The notes under the pieces are model-generated. The model had not been told where the DNA came from, did no database searches, and worked only from the letters and a program-made list of their open reading frames with translations. The position numbers and the translations under genes are program-made. This document shows, one piece after another, positions 1 to 14,163 of a DNA stretch of 56,377 nt. The stretch spans positions 15,001 through 71,377 of the forward strand of contig JACVTC010000271.1 of NCBI GenBank assembly GCA_016946835.1, read 5' to 3'. The stretch is from Neocallimastix lanati (nom. inval.). Taxonomy: Eukaryota; Neocallimastigomycota; Neocallimastigomycetes; Neocallimastigales; Neocallimastigaceae. How positions within the stretch are numbered: position 1 is the stretch's first letter; each line of letters begins with the position of its first letter.

Positions 1-897
1 TAATTTTTAATTTTTACTTTTTTTTTTTTTTTTTTTTTTTTTGTAAATAATTAAATAATTATACTTTATTTTTTTTATAATTAATGTTATTTAATATTAT
101 TGATTATATTTCATCTTTTTATTATAATTTTATTATAATTATTATTATTATGGTTTTTGTTAATAATTATTATATTCTAAATATATTTAAAAATACGAAT
201 TAAAATATATATTATTAATATTATGTATATATAATGCTAATAATAATAAAAAAAAGTTTATTAAGCTTAAATTACTATTATTTTATTTTTTTAATTATAT
301 TATTATTTTAATTTACTATTGAAAAAAAAATACAATATTAGTTTATCTTTTTACATATGCAAAAAAAAATATATATATATATACATATTATGTATGTAAT
401 GTATATGAACATTAATGAATTTAATAAAAAAAAAAATTTTTAAAATAAATCAATTATCTTATAAAATAACATTAAATAATGAATTTTACATATGATAGTA
501 TATATGCATATAATTTTTAGTTAAAATAATTTATTGTAAACTTATTTATTACACTCTTCATAATAATTATTATCGACTTTTTTTTTTTTAAGAGTATTAT
601 TATAAATTAATTATAAATGAGACTTCGTTTTTTTTTTTTTTTTTATTCTAATTAAAATTAATCCATAATTAATCACTAATAAAATTTAAAGGATGACTTT
701 TTTTTAAAAAAAAAATAAAAATATAAAAAAAATTTTCTTTTTATTTTATTTAATTAAATAATTTTATTGAAAAAAGTCAATAATGGCTTTTTTTTTTTTT
801 TCAAGTAAAAAACTCTAAATTGTTTAGTTTTTTAATTCTTGTTAATATTTAAAATTTTGTTAAAAATTTTTTTTATATATATACAAATCAAATGGTA

Positions 898-929
<32 letters not shown>

Positions 930-1081
930 TTAGGAGAAAAAGAAAAGTTAAAAATCACATCATGAAATTTAACCTTTAACCCTTCCTTCCCTCCAAAAAA
1001 AGAATAAAATAAAATAATAATTAATGTATTATTAAAGTTTAATTCATACTAAATAACAATAGATTTTAATTTTTTTTTTTT

Positions 1082-1197
1082 AATAAGGCATGATTAATAA
1101 AACTTTTTTTTTATTAAAGTAGTTTTTTTTTTTTTTTTTAATAAGGCATGATTAACAAAACTTTTTTTTTTTAAAGTAGTTTAATTTTTTTTTTCTA
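1082..1197. repeat. 58-bp tandem duplication
   Basis: The phrase AATAAGGCATGATTAA, followed by poly-T and AAAGTAGTTT, occurs at 1082 and again at 1140. The copies differ mainly in poly-T length and one base (TAATAAAA versus TAACAAAA). Confidence 0.75.
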
Positions 1198-3155
1198 AAT
1201 TATGAAATAATATTTCAACAATTCGTTAGTTTTAACTTTTTTTTTACTCTCTCTTTTTCTATTTCTTTTCTAAAACTAAACTAAATTAGTCATTGTGTCA
1301 AATGATTTTTTAACTCTAACTAATTCATTAAAGAAAAAAAAAATTATAATAATAAAATAATATAAAATATAATAAAATAAAGTTTTAATAATAATTTTTA
1401 TATATATAAAATATATATAAAATATGTATATAAAAAATTTTTTTTAAATAAATAAATAAGAGAAATATTTTAAAATAGATAGAAAAATCTATCTAAATTC
1501 ACATTAATCAAAATATATAAAAAAAAATTTTTTTTATTTTTTTCATGATTTACTTTTTTTTTTTTATAAAGTTTTATTTGTTAAATATAATTATAATTAA
1601 AGTTTATGTATTATTTTTTTTTGTTTTAGTTTTTATTATTTTATTGTTTTATTACTATTATTATTATTATTATTAATTATATTAAAGTATTTTATGTCAG
1701 AAGACCCAATTTCTTTGATTTTAAAAACTATCTATCTCAATATTTTTTTTTAAAATAATAATAATAATAATAGAATATTTTAAAATAAAAAAATAAAATA
1801 AAAAAAAAATAGTTTATTTCTTTTTATATCACATTTACTATTAATACTATAATAATAATAATAATAATAATAATAATTTGACCATAATTAAAACTTTTTT
1901 TTTAAAGTTTTATTATTATTATTTCAAATAAAAAAATTTTTTTTAAATTTTTCCTTTACAGTATCTCTAAACTATACTCGGTAGATGATGATAAAAAAAA
2001 TAAAAATATAAATAAAAATAAAATTTTTTTTTTTAAATAATTATAATATAAAATAAAAAAAAAAAAAAAAAAAAAGAAAATTTTATAATTTCATAATATA
2101 GAATGATTTCATTCATTCATTTTTTCATTTTTTTATATTTATTTATTTATTAATAATTCTTTTTTTTTATTTCCTTTATTATTATTATTTTTTTTATCAT
2201 TAACTTATTCATAATAAGCTGTCCCTTTTTTTAAAATAATTAATAATAATTATAAAACTATTTATAAATTTATTTATAAATAATTGAATAATAATAAATA
2301 ATTGAATAATAATTAATAAATAATAATAATTTTAAATTTTTAAAATTATTAATGTTTATTAACAATTAATGAAATAAATTAAAATTATTTTTCCCAATTG
2401 ATAATACATGGGAAACAATTTATTTTAATTTTAATTTATTTCATTTTTACTTTTATTTATTTAATTTCATTTTGGTATTTGATTATAATTATTAATAAAA
2501 TATTAATTTAAAAAAAAAAAGATTACCTAATATGGTCATATTGTAAAAAAAGCCACATGTTTAATTCAATCTATTATAACAAACTTTTTTTTTTTTTTTA
2601 ATTAATCCAAAAATAAAAATAAAATTTTTGATAAAATCTAAATTCAAAGAAATCTACAAATCTACAAATATAAAGTAATATAAAATAATATAAAATAATA
2701 TAAAATAATATAAAATAATATAAAATAATATAGAAATATATAAAATATATATATAAAAATGGAATAGGCTAAAAAGAAAGACAAGAAAAGAAAAGAAAGG
2801 AAACATCATTCAATTATTTTTAGCCTTCATTTTACAATTAAAACAAAAAAAAAATTTTTTTTTTATACATTACAATAACAAGGAAAAAAAAAAAGTCTAT
2901 TCATAATATTATTATTAAAACGAATACTTTTTATTTTTTTTATTTTTTATTTTTTTATTTTAATATATGTGGAATAAATTATTGAATGTTGGATACATTT
3001 GAATTACGTAAAAATTCAATACAATTTTTTTTTTTTTTATTTGTATTATTATTAGAGTTTAAAATTTTTTTTTTTTTCCATATGAATAAAATTATTCTTA
3101 GTAAAGGCCAAGACAAAAAGATGAAGAAAACCAATAAAAAAAAAAAATAATACTA

Positions 3156-3188
<33 letters not shown>

Positions 3189-4117
3189 TATTATTTAAAG
3201 CTAAGTTCTAAGCTTTAATAAAAAGAAAGTCTATAAAATGTTAATGTAGAATAATTTATTCATTGATTATAAAATTTTAAAAAAGAATATATATATAATA
3301 AAAAAATATATATATATTTTTTAAATTAAGAGTTTTTTTTTTTTTTTTTTTTTTTAATTTCACTTTATAATAATTTACTTCATTTTTTTTATATATAAAT
3401 AATTACATTTTTTCTTTTCATGTACATTTGTACATTTTATTTTGGTAAATGAATAATAATAAAAATAAAAAAAAAAAATTAAAAAATTAAAAATTATGAA
3501 ATAGGAAGATTTCTAAAATTAAATGGATGACCGAACCATTATTAATTGTTAAGTATGGCATATAATATGTAAATGTATAATAAAAAAAAAATGAATGTAA
3601 TAAATTTTAAAAAATAAAGTTAAGCATAAAAAGAAATGTATTAATCCATTACTTTTATCCTGTATAATATTATATTTTATTTTTAGATATTATATAATAT
3701 ATATTAAACAAGTATTATATAATACATATTATTATATATAAATAATTTATAATTTATATAAATGTTTTTAAATTATTCAATATATATATGATAATAGAAT
3801 AAACGAATAGGCTTAAAAAAATAGTCTTTTTACAATTGTTAAAACAATAAATTCATTATCACCTATCTAACAATGGCAAATCTTTTACAATATCGTTAAA
3901 GCAATATATATATATGTATATATGCATATATATATTATTATTATTATTAGTATTTTAATTTTTAATAAATTCCATTCAGTATTTAAATATACTGTAGTTA
4001 ATGCATACAAAAAAAAAAAAAAAAAAAAAGTCGGTCAATAAAATAAAATAAAATAAAAAAAAAAAAAAAAAGGAGAAAAAGTCAAAAAAAAATTTTATTT
4101 CAATTAATATTAATTTA

Positions 4118-4156
<39 letters not shown>

Positions 4157-5419
4157 TTTATTATAGTGAAGTATATTAGAAAAAAGAAAAAGTGACCTTT
4201 TACAGTATCGAGCATAAAATAAAAAAAAATTGATTAAAAAAAATTTATGAAATAAATAAAATAGATAAAAATGATATTGAAGATGAAAAAATGAAAAGTA
4301 AAAGAAAAAAAAAATCAATTATTTAAACCTTATTTTTTAATATTATTATTTCTTTTTTTTGTTCTAGTTTTATATATATATTAATAAAAAAATTAATGTT
4401 CATGTTCATTATTATTTAATATATATTATATATATTTATATATTTATATATATGTATATTTTTTTATTTTGATTTCCTAAATATTATGAAAAATATATAT
4501 ATTTTTTCCTTTTATATTTAAATATAAAATTAAATATTTTTTTTAGAAAAAAATAATAATATTTAAATATAAAATTAAATATTTTTTAAAAAAAATAATA
4601 AAAAGATTAAATATCATTTATTCAATCATGGATACTTTATTCATCGAATAAATCTTTTTTTTATTTTTATTTTTATTTTTAGCAATCAATTTTTTTTACT
4701 TTTAAATCTACTATTTCATTAAAAAAAAAAAAAAATAAAAAGTATAAAACTATTTTTTTTATTTTTTATTTTTTTATTTTTTTTATTTTTTTTTTAGCTC
4801 ATAAATAAATTTTTTTAAAGAGAAGGGACTTCATCTTCATAGTAATAATTTGATTAGTGATTTAGGTTTCAGTTTCAATTTCAATTTCAATTTTTTTTTT
4901 CCTTTTTTTACATTTTTCAACTACAAAAATTGAAAACTTTTTTTTTTAAAAAAAATAATTGATGAATGGATTTGTTTCTATATTACTATAATCTTTTTAT
5001 TATTATTTTATTTTATATTATATTATTTATTTTTTATTTTTTTTGATTATTATTACTATTCATTATTCATTATTAATTATTAATTATTAATTATTTTTTT
5101 TTAAATAATAAAATGATTATTTTTTTTAATTATTGCCTAATTAATTAAATTTAATTTATTAAAGTTTAATTTATTTTAATTTAATTTAGATTTAATTCAT
5201 TTAATTGAAGAAAAAAAAATTATAAAAATAATTTAAAAGTGAAATAACGAAGAAACTGTCTTTTCAGCATATATTGCAATATATTGTAATAAATACAAAA
5301 ATAATAGAGTTTTAAATTAATAATTGTCAGCCATATCTAAGTTGGATTATTTTATATTTAATAAAATTCAAATTCATAATAAATTTATTAAATAAGAACA
5401 AAATAAAATAAAAAAGTTA

Positions 5420-5460
5420 TACATTCATACATTCATACATTCATACATACATACATACAT
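5420..5460. repeat. CATA/CATT microsatellite
   Basis: Four ACATTC-type units run into pure CATA units over about 40 bp. This is an ordinary microsatellite in AT-rich intergenic DNA. Confidence 0.75.
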
Positions 5461-6350
5461 TATAAATTAATAGTAATAACTAATAATAAAAATAATTAAT
5501 AAATGATAAGAGTAATAAAAATTTTAATTTTTAATATATGAAGTAAAAAATAAAAATAAAAATAATGTTGTATACATACGTACATATACATGTATTATAA
5601 AATAAAAAAAATTGTTTTTATTATTTTATATAACAAATTTTTATTTTTACTTAATTTTTATTTTTAAATTTTTTTATTATTATTTTTAATTATAATATTT
5701 TATTTTTTTAAAAAATAATAATAAAATAAAATAAAATAATAAAAAAAAGTTTAAAAGTTTAAAAGAAAGAAAAAACGATTTACATGAAAATCATATAAAA
5801 AAATGTTTTTTTTTTATCTTACATTTCAATAAATTATTTGTTGAAATTTTTAAATAATAATTTATATGCATTTAAATATATATATTTAAATCTCAAGATA
5901 TATATATATTTAGTAATTTGTTATTGTTAATTTTTTGCCATATAAAATAAAAATGGCCAAAGAGATATTTCATTTTAAAATATATAACAAATAATAAAAA
6001 AAAGAATTCATTATACAACAGATAATAGTAATAATAAAATAAAAATTTTATATAATTATAATTAAATATTAATATTATTAATGATATAATTATTGGTGGT
6101 AGTTGTAGTATTAAAAATATGTGTATAAAAATATTTATCCTTTGACTTCTTCCACCTCTTATTATTATTATTAATAATAATCATAAAAAAAAATAAACTT
6201 TAAAAAATATAAAAATAAAATATAAAAGTATAGAACATTCGAATTTATGAATTAAAAGATTGGATAGAAATAAATTAATATAAGGAAGAAAAAAAAAACT
6301 TTTTTATTTTTAATCAATTTCAATATATATTTAATTCAATTTATTATTTA

Positions 6351-6475
6351 AATATTTAATTCTTTTATTTATTTAAATATTTAATTCTTTTATTTATTTA
6401 ATTATCTAATTATTTTATTTATTTAATTATCTAATTATTTTATTTATTTAATTATCTAATTTTATTTATTTATTT
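6351..6475. repeat. 25-bp minisatellite, about five copies
   Basis: Two copies of a unit containing AATATTTAATTCTTTTATTT are followed by two copies of the variant ATTATCTAATTATTTTATTT and a shortened fifth copy. All share the tail ATTTATTTA. Confidence 0.7.
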
Positions 6476-7774
6476 TATTTTAATGCTTAAATAAATTTAA
6501 TAAGAAAAGAAATATAAAATTATAAAATATATTTATATCTTAATATTTTATTTATGTAATAAGAAGGAGGAGAATTTTTAATATAATAATTTTAATAATT
6601 ATAATAATTATAATTATTTAATAGAAATATAAAAAAAAAATATATAAAATCTATTTAAAATATAAAAAATAAAAATAAAAAATGTGAACCTTAATATAAT
6701 ACACAAATTATAAATAAAAAAAAAATAAAAATTTTTATACATCGGTGATATTAAATAAAAGAAAAAAAAATAGTTATCCTTCAGCATATGACATGAGACA
6801 CTTTGTCAAAATAAAAACTATAATAATGATTTAATTCTAATTACAAAAAGAAAACTCTTTTTATTTTTTTTAAAAAAAATAAAAAATTATTATTTCTTTT
6901 CATGATTGTTGTTCAAATTAATTTAAATATTATTACATAGATAGAGAATGAATATTATTATTACATAACTAACAAATAATTATATAATAATAGAAATAAT
7001 TAATAATTAATTATTATAATTAATTATTATTCAAAACAATTATTATTATTATTATCTATTTATTTATAATAATTTGAAATTATACATATATAAAAAAGAG
7101 AGTTAAAATAAAGTCTTATTTGATCAAAGATTGTAGAGTTAAAGGTCACATTCCTTTTGATTTAATATATAGAATTTTAATTAATTCGACTTTTATAAAG
7201 TTATGAATAAAAGTAAACTAAAAAAATTTATTATAATATATATATTTATATTTATAATAATAATAGTAATAATAGATTTGATTTTTTTTTTCGGTGATTG
7301 ATTCTTTTTTTTTATTTTTTTAATTTTATAATTTAATAAATCTTCATATATATACAATTAATAAAAGTAATATAAAAAATTATAATTTTTTTAATACCAG
7401 TTTTGTTTTTAGTCTCTATTTCTTTTTTTTAAAAAAAAAAAAAAATTAACAATAATAATAATAATAATAATAAATGACCTTCTTAGAATCTTTTAATTTT
7501 AATAATATTTTTTTTGAATATTCTGAAATCTTTATTAATATATGAATAGAAATATATTTATTTTAGTTTAGTTTAGTTGATTTCATTTTATTCTTCTTTC
7601 TATATATATCTAATAATAATAATAATAATAATAATTAATAATTAATAATAATAAAATAGTAACAAATAATGGAAAATAAAAATAAAAAGTTTTATTTTTA
7701 ACTCTTTTTAATCTTTTAATAATTTGTGTAATAGTAAGTGACCTTAAAAGGTTATATTAATTTATTGTCATACT

Positions 7775-7866
7775 ATCATCATAAAAAAAAAAGTTTATTG
7801 AATAATAATAAGAGATTCATCATCATAAAAAAAAAAAAAAGTTTATTGAATAATAATAAGAAATTC
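7775..7866. repeat. Short tandem duplication
   Basis: Two adjacent copies of a unit start CATCATAAAA and contain GTTTATTGAATAATAATAAG. They differ mainly in the length of the A tract. Confidence 0.65.
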
Positions 7867-8343
7867 TAAACCTGAAAAACTTTATCATTATCAAAAATTA
7901 AATATTAAAAAAATATAATAATAAATAAAAATAAAAATAAAATATAATAAAATAAAAAAAGGATATTTATTATTATATTATTACTAAGTATATTAAAATT
8001 TAAAAAAAAATAAAATATATAAATATATATAAAATTATATATTTATATATAAGTAATAGATATTTATAATGGCTAAATTAAAATATAGTTTTATCCTATA
8101 TTCATACTATATTATATAATAATTAACACTAAACTTTGTATTAAATGAAAATATTTGACATAATCAATTTTATGTATTAAAACAATGTAATGTAATGTAA
8201 TGTAATAGATAATAACATTATTTTTAAAAAAATAAAAAAAAATGGCTTTTACATTTATAGAATTAATTTACAATTTAATTAATATGTTTTAATTAAATAG
8301 TTTTTATTTTATACCATTGACCACTTTTAGTATATTAACAACT

Positions 8344-8750
8344 AAATAGAATATAATAATAAATAATAAATAATAAATAATAAATAATAAATAATAAATA
8401 ATAAATAATAAATAATAAATAATAAATAATAAATAATAAATAATAAATAATAAATCATAAATAATAAATAATAATAAATAATAAATAATAAATAATAAAT
8501 AATAAATAATAAATAATAAATAATAAATCATAAATAATAAATAATAATAAATAATAAATAATAAATAATAAATAATAAATAATAAATAATAAATAATAAA
8601 TAATAAATAATAAATAATAAATAATAAATAATAAATAAATAAATAAATAATAAATAATAAATAATAAATAATAAATAATAAATAATAAATAATTGAATAA
8701 TAAATAATAAATAATAAATAATAAATAATTGAATAATAAATAATAATAAA
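8344..8750. repeat. (TAATAAA)n heptanucleotide array
   Basis: About 400 bp of the 7-mer TAATAAA, with occasional TAATCATAAA, TAAATAAATA and TAATTGAA variants. A longer-period pattern (a block with one TCATAAATAATAAATAATAATA variant seen at about 8455 and 8527) suggests block-wise amplification on top of the 7-mer. Open frames across it encode only Y, L, F and I repeats and are not genes. Confidence 0.85.
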
Positions 8751-9169
8751 ATTATTATATAGTTTATATTATTTGTGATAATAATTTTAAAAAAAAAAAA
8801 TTTTTTTTTAATATTCTATAAGCCTCTTTTTATATATATATTTCAAATGAAAAAACAATGTTTAATTTAATACTTTGAAAATGAAGGTAGGGTTCATTTA
8901 AAAATATTTTATATTATATTATATAACTATTATTAAATAATGTATTTTTTATAAAATTTCTTTTTTAACTTTAATCGAATGAATGAATAAAAGAAAAGTA
9001 AAAAAAAATAAAATAAAATAAAAAATAAATAATAAATAATAATAATAAATAGTTTATCATTTATTATATCTTTGTAGATAAACTACATCAATATGGACTT
9101 TAAATAAATAAATAAATTATATTTAATAATGACATATTAAATAAAGTTTAATGATTTAAAAAATAAAAA

Positions 9170-9210
<41 letters not shown>

Positions 9211-9539
9211 GTTTAAAACCCGTTCATCAACTTTTTTTTATTTTTATTATTTTACTTTAATAAAAATTTTAAATTGATAATTAATTAGATTTAAGGATAT
9301 TTTTTATTATATACTAATAAAAAATTATTTTTTATTTTTATTTTATTATTTTATTGTTTTATTATTTTATTATTTTTTATTTTTATTTTTATTTTATTTT
9401 TTTATTTTCCCCTTCTATTTCTATTTAAATCCTTTAATTCTATATGATTCATTATATATTATGAAAATGTATGATCAAATATATATATATATTTTTTTTG
9501 TTTAGGATTAATTTTCATTTAATATTAAAAATCTTTTAA

Positions 9540-9571
<32 letters not shown>

Positions 9572-10495
9572 GTTAAATAGTTATAAAATAAATAAATAAA
9601 AAAAAAAATTAAACTATCTTTATATTTTAAAAATATCTTTTTAAAATTCATAAGAATATAAAAATTAATTAAATTTTAAAAAGTATTATCATATTCTTTA
9701 TTGTTATATCTATTCCATATTCCATATTTTATATTTTATATTTTTATTTTTTGTTTTTATCTTAACAACCTTTTTTTTTTTTTTCTTATATCTATTATTA
9801 TATAAATAAATAAATAAATAATAGATATTACAAAAAATATATATATATATTATTTTCTCACAATACAAAATAATAATAATAATAAATGATTTTAAGATTC
9901 TAGAACTCCTGTTTTTTTTTTTTTTATTATTTTGTTGTACTCTTTTAATATAAAATAATATTAAAATTATCATATTCAAATAATATTCAAATAATATTAA
10001 AATAATATTAAAATAATCATATTTAAAATAATCATAATAATAATAATAACAATCATAATAATCATCATCATAATAATGTTTGTTATTTAAACAGTTAATC
10101 AACCATTAATTATTACAACAACAACAATAAAAAGATTATCTTTTTTTTTTTTTTATAAATCTATAAAAATATATTCCATATTTATGTATCCTAAATATAA
10201 CATGAAATAAAATAAAAAAGAGTAATTAAAAAAAAATAAGAAAAAAATAAGAAAAAAAAATTTCTTCATTATTTTTTTTTTCTTTTTTTTAAAAAAAATT
10301 TACACTTTATTTATTAATTGATTACTATTATTATTATATATAGTTTTATATATTATAATATATAAATATTAAATTATAATATATGTAAATTATTTAATTC
10401 ATGATAATTACAAAACAAGTAAATCATTTATTTATATAATAATTAAAACCAATAGATCTTAATATAGGTAAATTATTTATGTAATAATTGATTTA

Positions 10496-10528
<33 letters not shown>

Positions 10529-10792
10529 TTTTTTAATGGATGTTATTATATATATATATAAAAAATATAAATATTTTTTTCCCAAAAAATATTTTATGTC
10601 AATATAATTAATTAATTTAAGAAGATGGCTAAAACCATTCTAAAACAATTAAAATATTTTTAGAAAAAAAAAATTTTCTTTTTATATATATATTATATTA
10701 TATTATTATAATTATAATTATAGTTATTATGGATTCAAATTAAACTTTATATACATTTTTTCTCTTCTCTTTTTTTTTTTTTTATTTTTTAT

Positions 10793-11575
10793 TTACTCTT
10801 CTGTACCTTCTTTAACATAGGGTTCAAGTTGTTTAATTGGTTTAGCTGGATTACCAGCGACAACGGTGTTGGATGGAATATCCTTGGTAACGACACTGCC
10901 AGCACCAACAACTACATTATCACCGATAGTTACCCCTGGTAAAACGACAACATTATCCCCAAAGAAACATTCATTACCAATACGAATGGGTTTAGCAATA
11001 TCAAAACGTAATTCTTGTCTAGCTCTGTAGTCAATTGGGTGAGTGGCGGTAATAAGTTGACATCTTGGACCAAAGAGACAATGCTTACCAATGGTTACCT
11101 CAGCATTATCTAAAATAATACAGTCATAGTTCATGAAACAATCATCCCCCATACTAATATTGTAACCGTATTCACAACGGAAAGGACGTTCAATAAAGAC
11201 ATTTTTACCAACTTCCTTAAAGAAGCCATTAAGCATTTTACTTCTCTTGAAGGCATCATTACCTTTGGTAGCATTAAAACGGTCAATGAAATCTTTACAT
11301 TGCATACGGTCATAGATAAGATCTGGAATCATGGAGGTGTAACATTCACCAGCCTTCATTTTTTCCATTTCGGCCTTGGTTTCACTCTCTAAATTTTCGT
11401 CAAAGTATTGCTTGTATAATTGAAGTTTTTCTTCTTCCGTTAAAGAGGAAGCATTTTCAACTTTTTCTAAGACAGTCTTCTTTTCTTCTTCAGTAGCTTT
11501 TCCAACTCGGAAATCAATGTAAGCGTTCTTAATAAACTTTTTAAGAATACTTTCCTTAAGACCTTCGAAAACCAT
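10793..11575 (-). CDS. Maltose/galactoside-type sugar O-acetyltransferase
   Basis: A 260-residue protein of the NodL/LacA/maltose O-acetyltransferase family. These enzymes move an acetyl group from acetyl-CoA to a sugar hydroxyl, usually as cytosolic trimers. Residues 1-69 are a charged, helix-rich N-terminal extension beyond the usual family length of about 185-200. Residues 70-125 match the maltose acetyltransferase cap (EKMKAGECY...RFNAT). Residues 126-245 form the left-handed beta-helix with hexapeptide repeats (I-x-I-G, FGDNVVVLPGVTIGDN). The general-base histidine is His179 in the ATHPID motif, and the typical closing VVAGNPAK follows at about 238. The ATG at 11573-11575 has an A-rich leader with A at -3 and G at +4. 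I see no signal peptide and no intron. The gene stands alone, and its base composition is far less AT-rich than its flanks. The bacterial-type family suggests horizontal acquisition (inference). The exact substrate cannot be read from sequence. Confidence 0.93.
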   Translation of the reverse strand: MVFEGLKESILKKFIKNAYIDFRVGKATEEEKKTVLEKVENASSLTEEEKLQLYKQYFDENLESETKAEMEKMKAGECYTSMIPDLIYDRMQCKDFIDRFNATKGNDAFKRSKMLNGFFKEVGKNVFIERPFRCEYGYNISMGDDCFMNYDCIILDNAEVTIGKHCLFGPRCQLITATHPIDYRARQELRFDIAKPIRIGNECFFGDNVVVLPGVTIGDNVVVGAGSVVTKDIPSNTVVAGNPAKPIKQLEPYVKEGTEE

Positions 11576-12158
11576 TTTGATTATTTTTTTTTAAATTAAT
11601 ATTTTTATTTTATGAAATATATATATATATAAAAAAAGAGAAATTTTTTTTTTAAATTTTTATTAAACAATTTTTATTTAATTTGAATTAATTTTTTAAT
11701 TTTTATTTTTTTTTAGTTTACTAATTTTATTTTTTAATTTTTATTTTTTTTAATTTATATTTATTTTTTTTATTTTATTTTTATTCTTTATTTATTTCTT
11801 TATCCTTTGTTCTTTATTTTAATTATTTTTTCTTTTCAATTTATATAATAATAATAATAATTAATTTTTATATCAAATTAAAAAAAAAAAAGAAAAAAAT
11901 AATAAAAAAAAAAAAAAAAAAAAAATAAGAGAAATAATTTAAATTTATATATTATGAAATTTCCAAATTTATTATATATGGATAAATTATGAAATGAAAT
12001 TGAAAGTATATTATATTTAATAAAAAAAATAAAAATTAAAATAAAACCTTTTTTAAAACAAAAGAAAATATATATATTATAAATATATATTATAGATATA
12101 TATATTATAGATATATATATATTATATATATAGAGTTCATCGTTGCCAAAAACTTAAA

Positions 12159-12166
12159 TGACGTCA
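12159..12166. promoter_or_regulatory. Palindromic CRE-like site TGACGTCA
   Basis: A perfect TGACGTCA (ATGACGTCAT with one flanking base each side) lies about 585 bp upstream of the acetyltransferase start, inside a short block less dominated by homopolymers. This is the consensus site of CREB/ATF-type bZIP factors. Function is inferred from the motif alone. Confidence 0.35.
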
Positions 12167-14163
12167 TTTTATTTGTTTGTGTTTAAAAAAAAACATAAAA
12201 ATTATAAAACTTTAATAAATAAAAAATAAATAAATAATTTAATATAAACCAAAATAAATAATTAAATAATTTAAATAATTAAAAACTTTTTTTTTTTTAG
12301 AATTTTCTTTTCATTCTTTCATTATATAGTTTTGAAAAATTAATTTTCTATAGTTTCGAATTTCTTTTGGTGTCCAAGTATATGCGGCATTTTAGTAAAT
12401 ATGGAGATTATAGATAGAGATATGGAATGATATGGAATATAGATAGATTTTTTTTTTTTTTATTTTATTTTTATTATTAAATAAATATCTATAAAATTAA
12501 ATTATATAAAATAAAAAAAAAAAAAAAAAAAAAAAAAGAGGAAAAGGTATTAAGATTAATAATTAATTTTTTTAAAAAGAAAGTCAAAAAAAAAAAAAAT
12601 AAAAAGGAAAGGAAAGGAAATAAAAATAAATAATAAAAATAATTAATAAAAAAAATTATTATAGGGATAAATTAAAATATTGAAAAGAATAATAAAAAAA
12701 AAAAATTCTGGTCCAGAATCTTTTAATGAACATCTGAATTCTTGAAAGATGATCATGATCATGAACAAAAAGGAATAAATTTAAAAAAAAAAAAAAATAA
12801 AATAAAATTAAAATTTAAATTAAATTTATAATAAGATTTATTAAATGTGTCAATCAAAAATAATAAAAAATGAAAATCATTTTCATTAATATCTAAAAAG
12901 TTATTTACTAGAATCTAGTCTTGGTTACAAAAATAAAAAAAAAACTTTTCTTCATACAATATATTTCATAATAATTAATTCAATAATAAATAATTCAATA
13001 ATTAAATAATTAATAATAGTATTTATTAATAAATAATAAATAATAAATAAATAATTAATATATAATCTATAAATAATATAATAAATAATATATAGTAACC
13101 AAAAAAATAAAGTTAGATACATTAAATTAATTTATATTACAATATATATAATATATTATAATACATTATAATATATTAAATCTAGAATAGAATAAAATTA
13201 AAAAAAAATATTTAACCCACTTTTCTTTTTTTTTTTATTTATTAAACTATTTATTATTAAATTATAATATATATTATATATTATTTTAATTTTTTTTTTT
13301 AAATAATTTAATTATAAATTATTTAATAATAAATAATATATATAAATAATTAAATTATTATTTATAACAAAAAAAAATAAAATAAAAATAAAAAATAAAA
13401 TAATAAAAAATAAATAATAAATAATAAAAAATAAAAAAATAGGTCAAACTTCATTTCCTATAAAAGATGTTCCTTTATTATTGATTGAATGAAATCAATA
13501 GATTTCAATGTTGGAAGAAAAAATAAAAAAAAAAAAAAAAAAGATATAAATTTTTCAAAATTCTACCTATTTTTTTAAGCATATATAAAAACATAAAATA
13601 TTTATTTATAAAAACTTAAAACATATATCTATACAAACATAAAATAGTTATATATATATATTTAATTAATTGTTAAAATGACTTTTTATTTCTTTTTTCC
13701 TTTATAAAATAAATATTAAAATTTTAATTATTTAATATTGGATATGTTAACAGGAATAGTTTGAACATACAGCATCTTTGTTATGCTATCATTGTGCTAT
13801 TTTCACATACATACATGATATATATTGTTAAAATCGCGTGATCAATACATCTTAAAACAGTATAGATAAAAAATAAAAATTAAAATAAAATAAAAAATAA
13901 TTAATAATTGCCAAGAAAAAGCAATAAATTATTATTCATAAGCATGTTCAAATGAATGATGCTAAGTTTTATCAAATAACACTAAATTTTATGAATAAAA
14001 AAAAATTTTTTTTTAATGCATTAACGGATAAATATTTAAATATTAACATTCGATTATAAAAATTAAAAAGATAGATATCCTATTAATTAAAAAAAAATAA
14101 AATTAAATAAAAATATATATATATCCTATTAATTAAAAAAAAAATATATATATATATATATAT

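Larger units (their letters stand above)
1..10792. other. AT-rich intergenic DNA, no supported gene
   Basis: The stretch consists of poly-A and poly-T tracts, TAA, TTA and TATA microsatellites and short tandem duplications. Every open frame I looked at here translates to runs of F, I, Y, K and N and shows no domain. I see no tRNA-like T-arm, no splice-bounded coding island and no G+C-richer block longer than a few dozen bases. The clearest tandem repeats are listed separately. Confidence 0.7.

Noticed and set aside
3976-4318. Short minus-strand frames rich in F, I, Y and K
   Set aside because: They are translations of poly-A/T and TATA repeats, with no domain, no codon bias and overlapping each other.
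8304-8531. 75-residue frame of YLLFIIY repeats
   Set aside because: Product of the TAATAAA array; repeat period explains the openness.
9710-10102. 130-residue minus-strand frame
   Set aside because: Low-complexity Y/D/N/I/K composition, no recognisable domain, and the codons are those of the background AT DNA.
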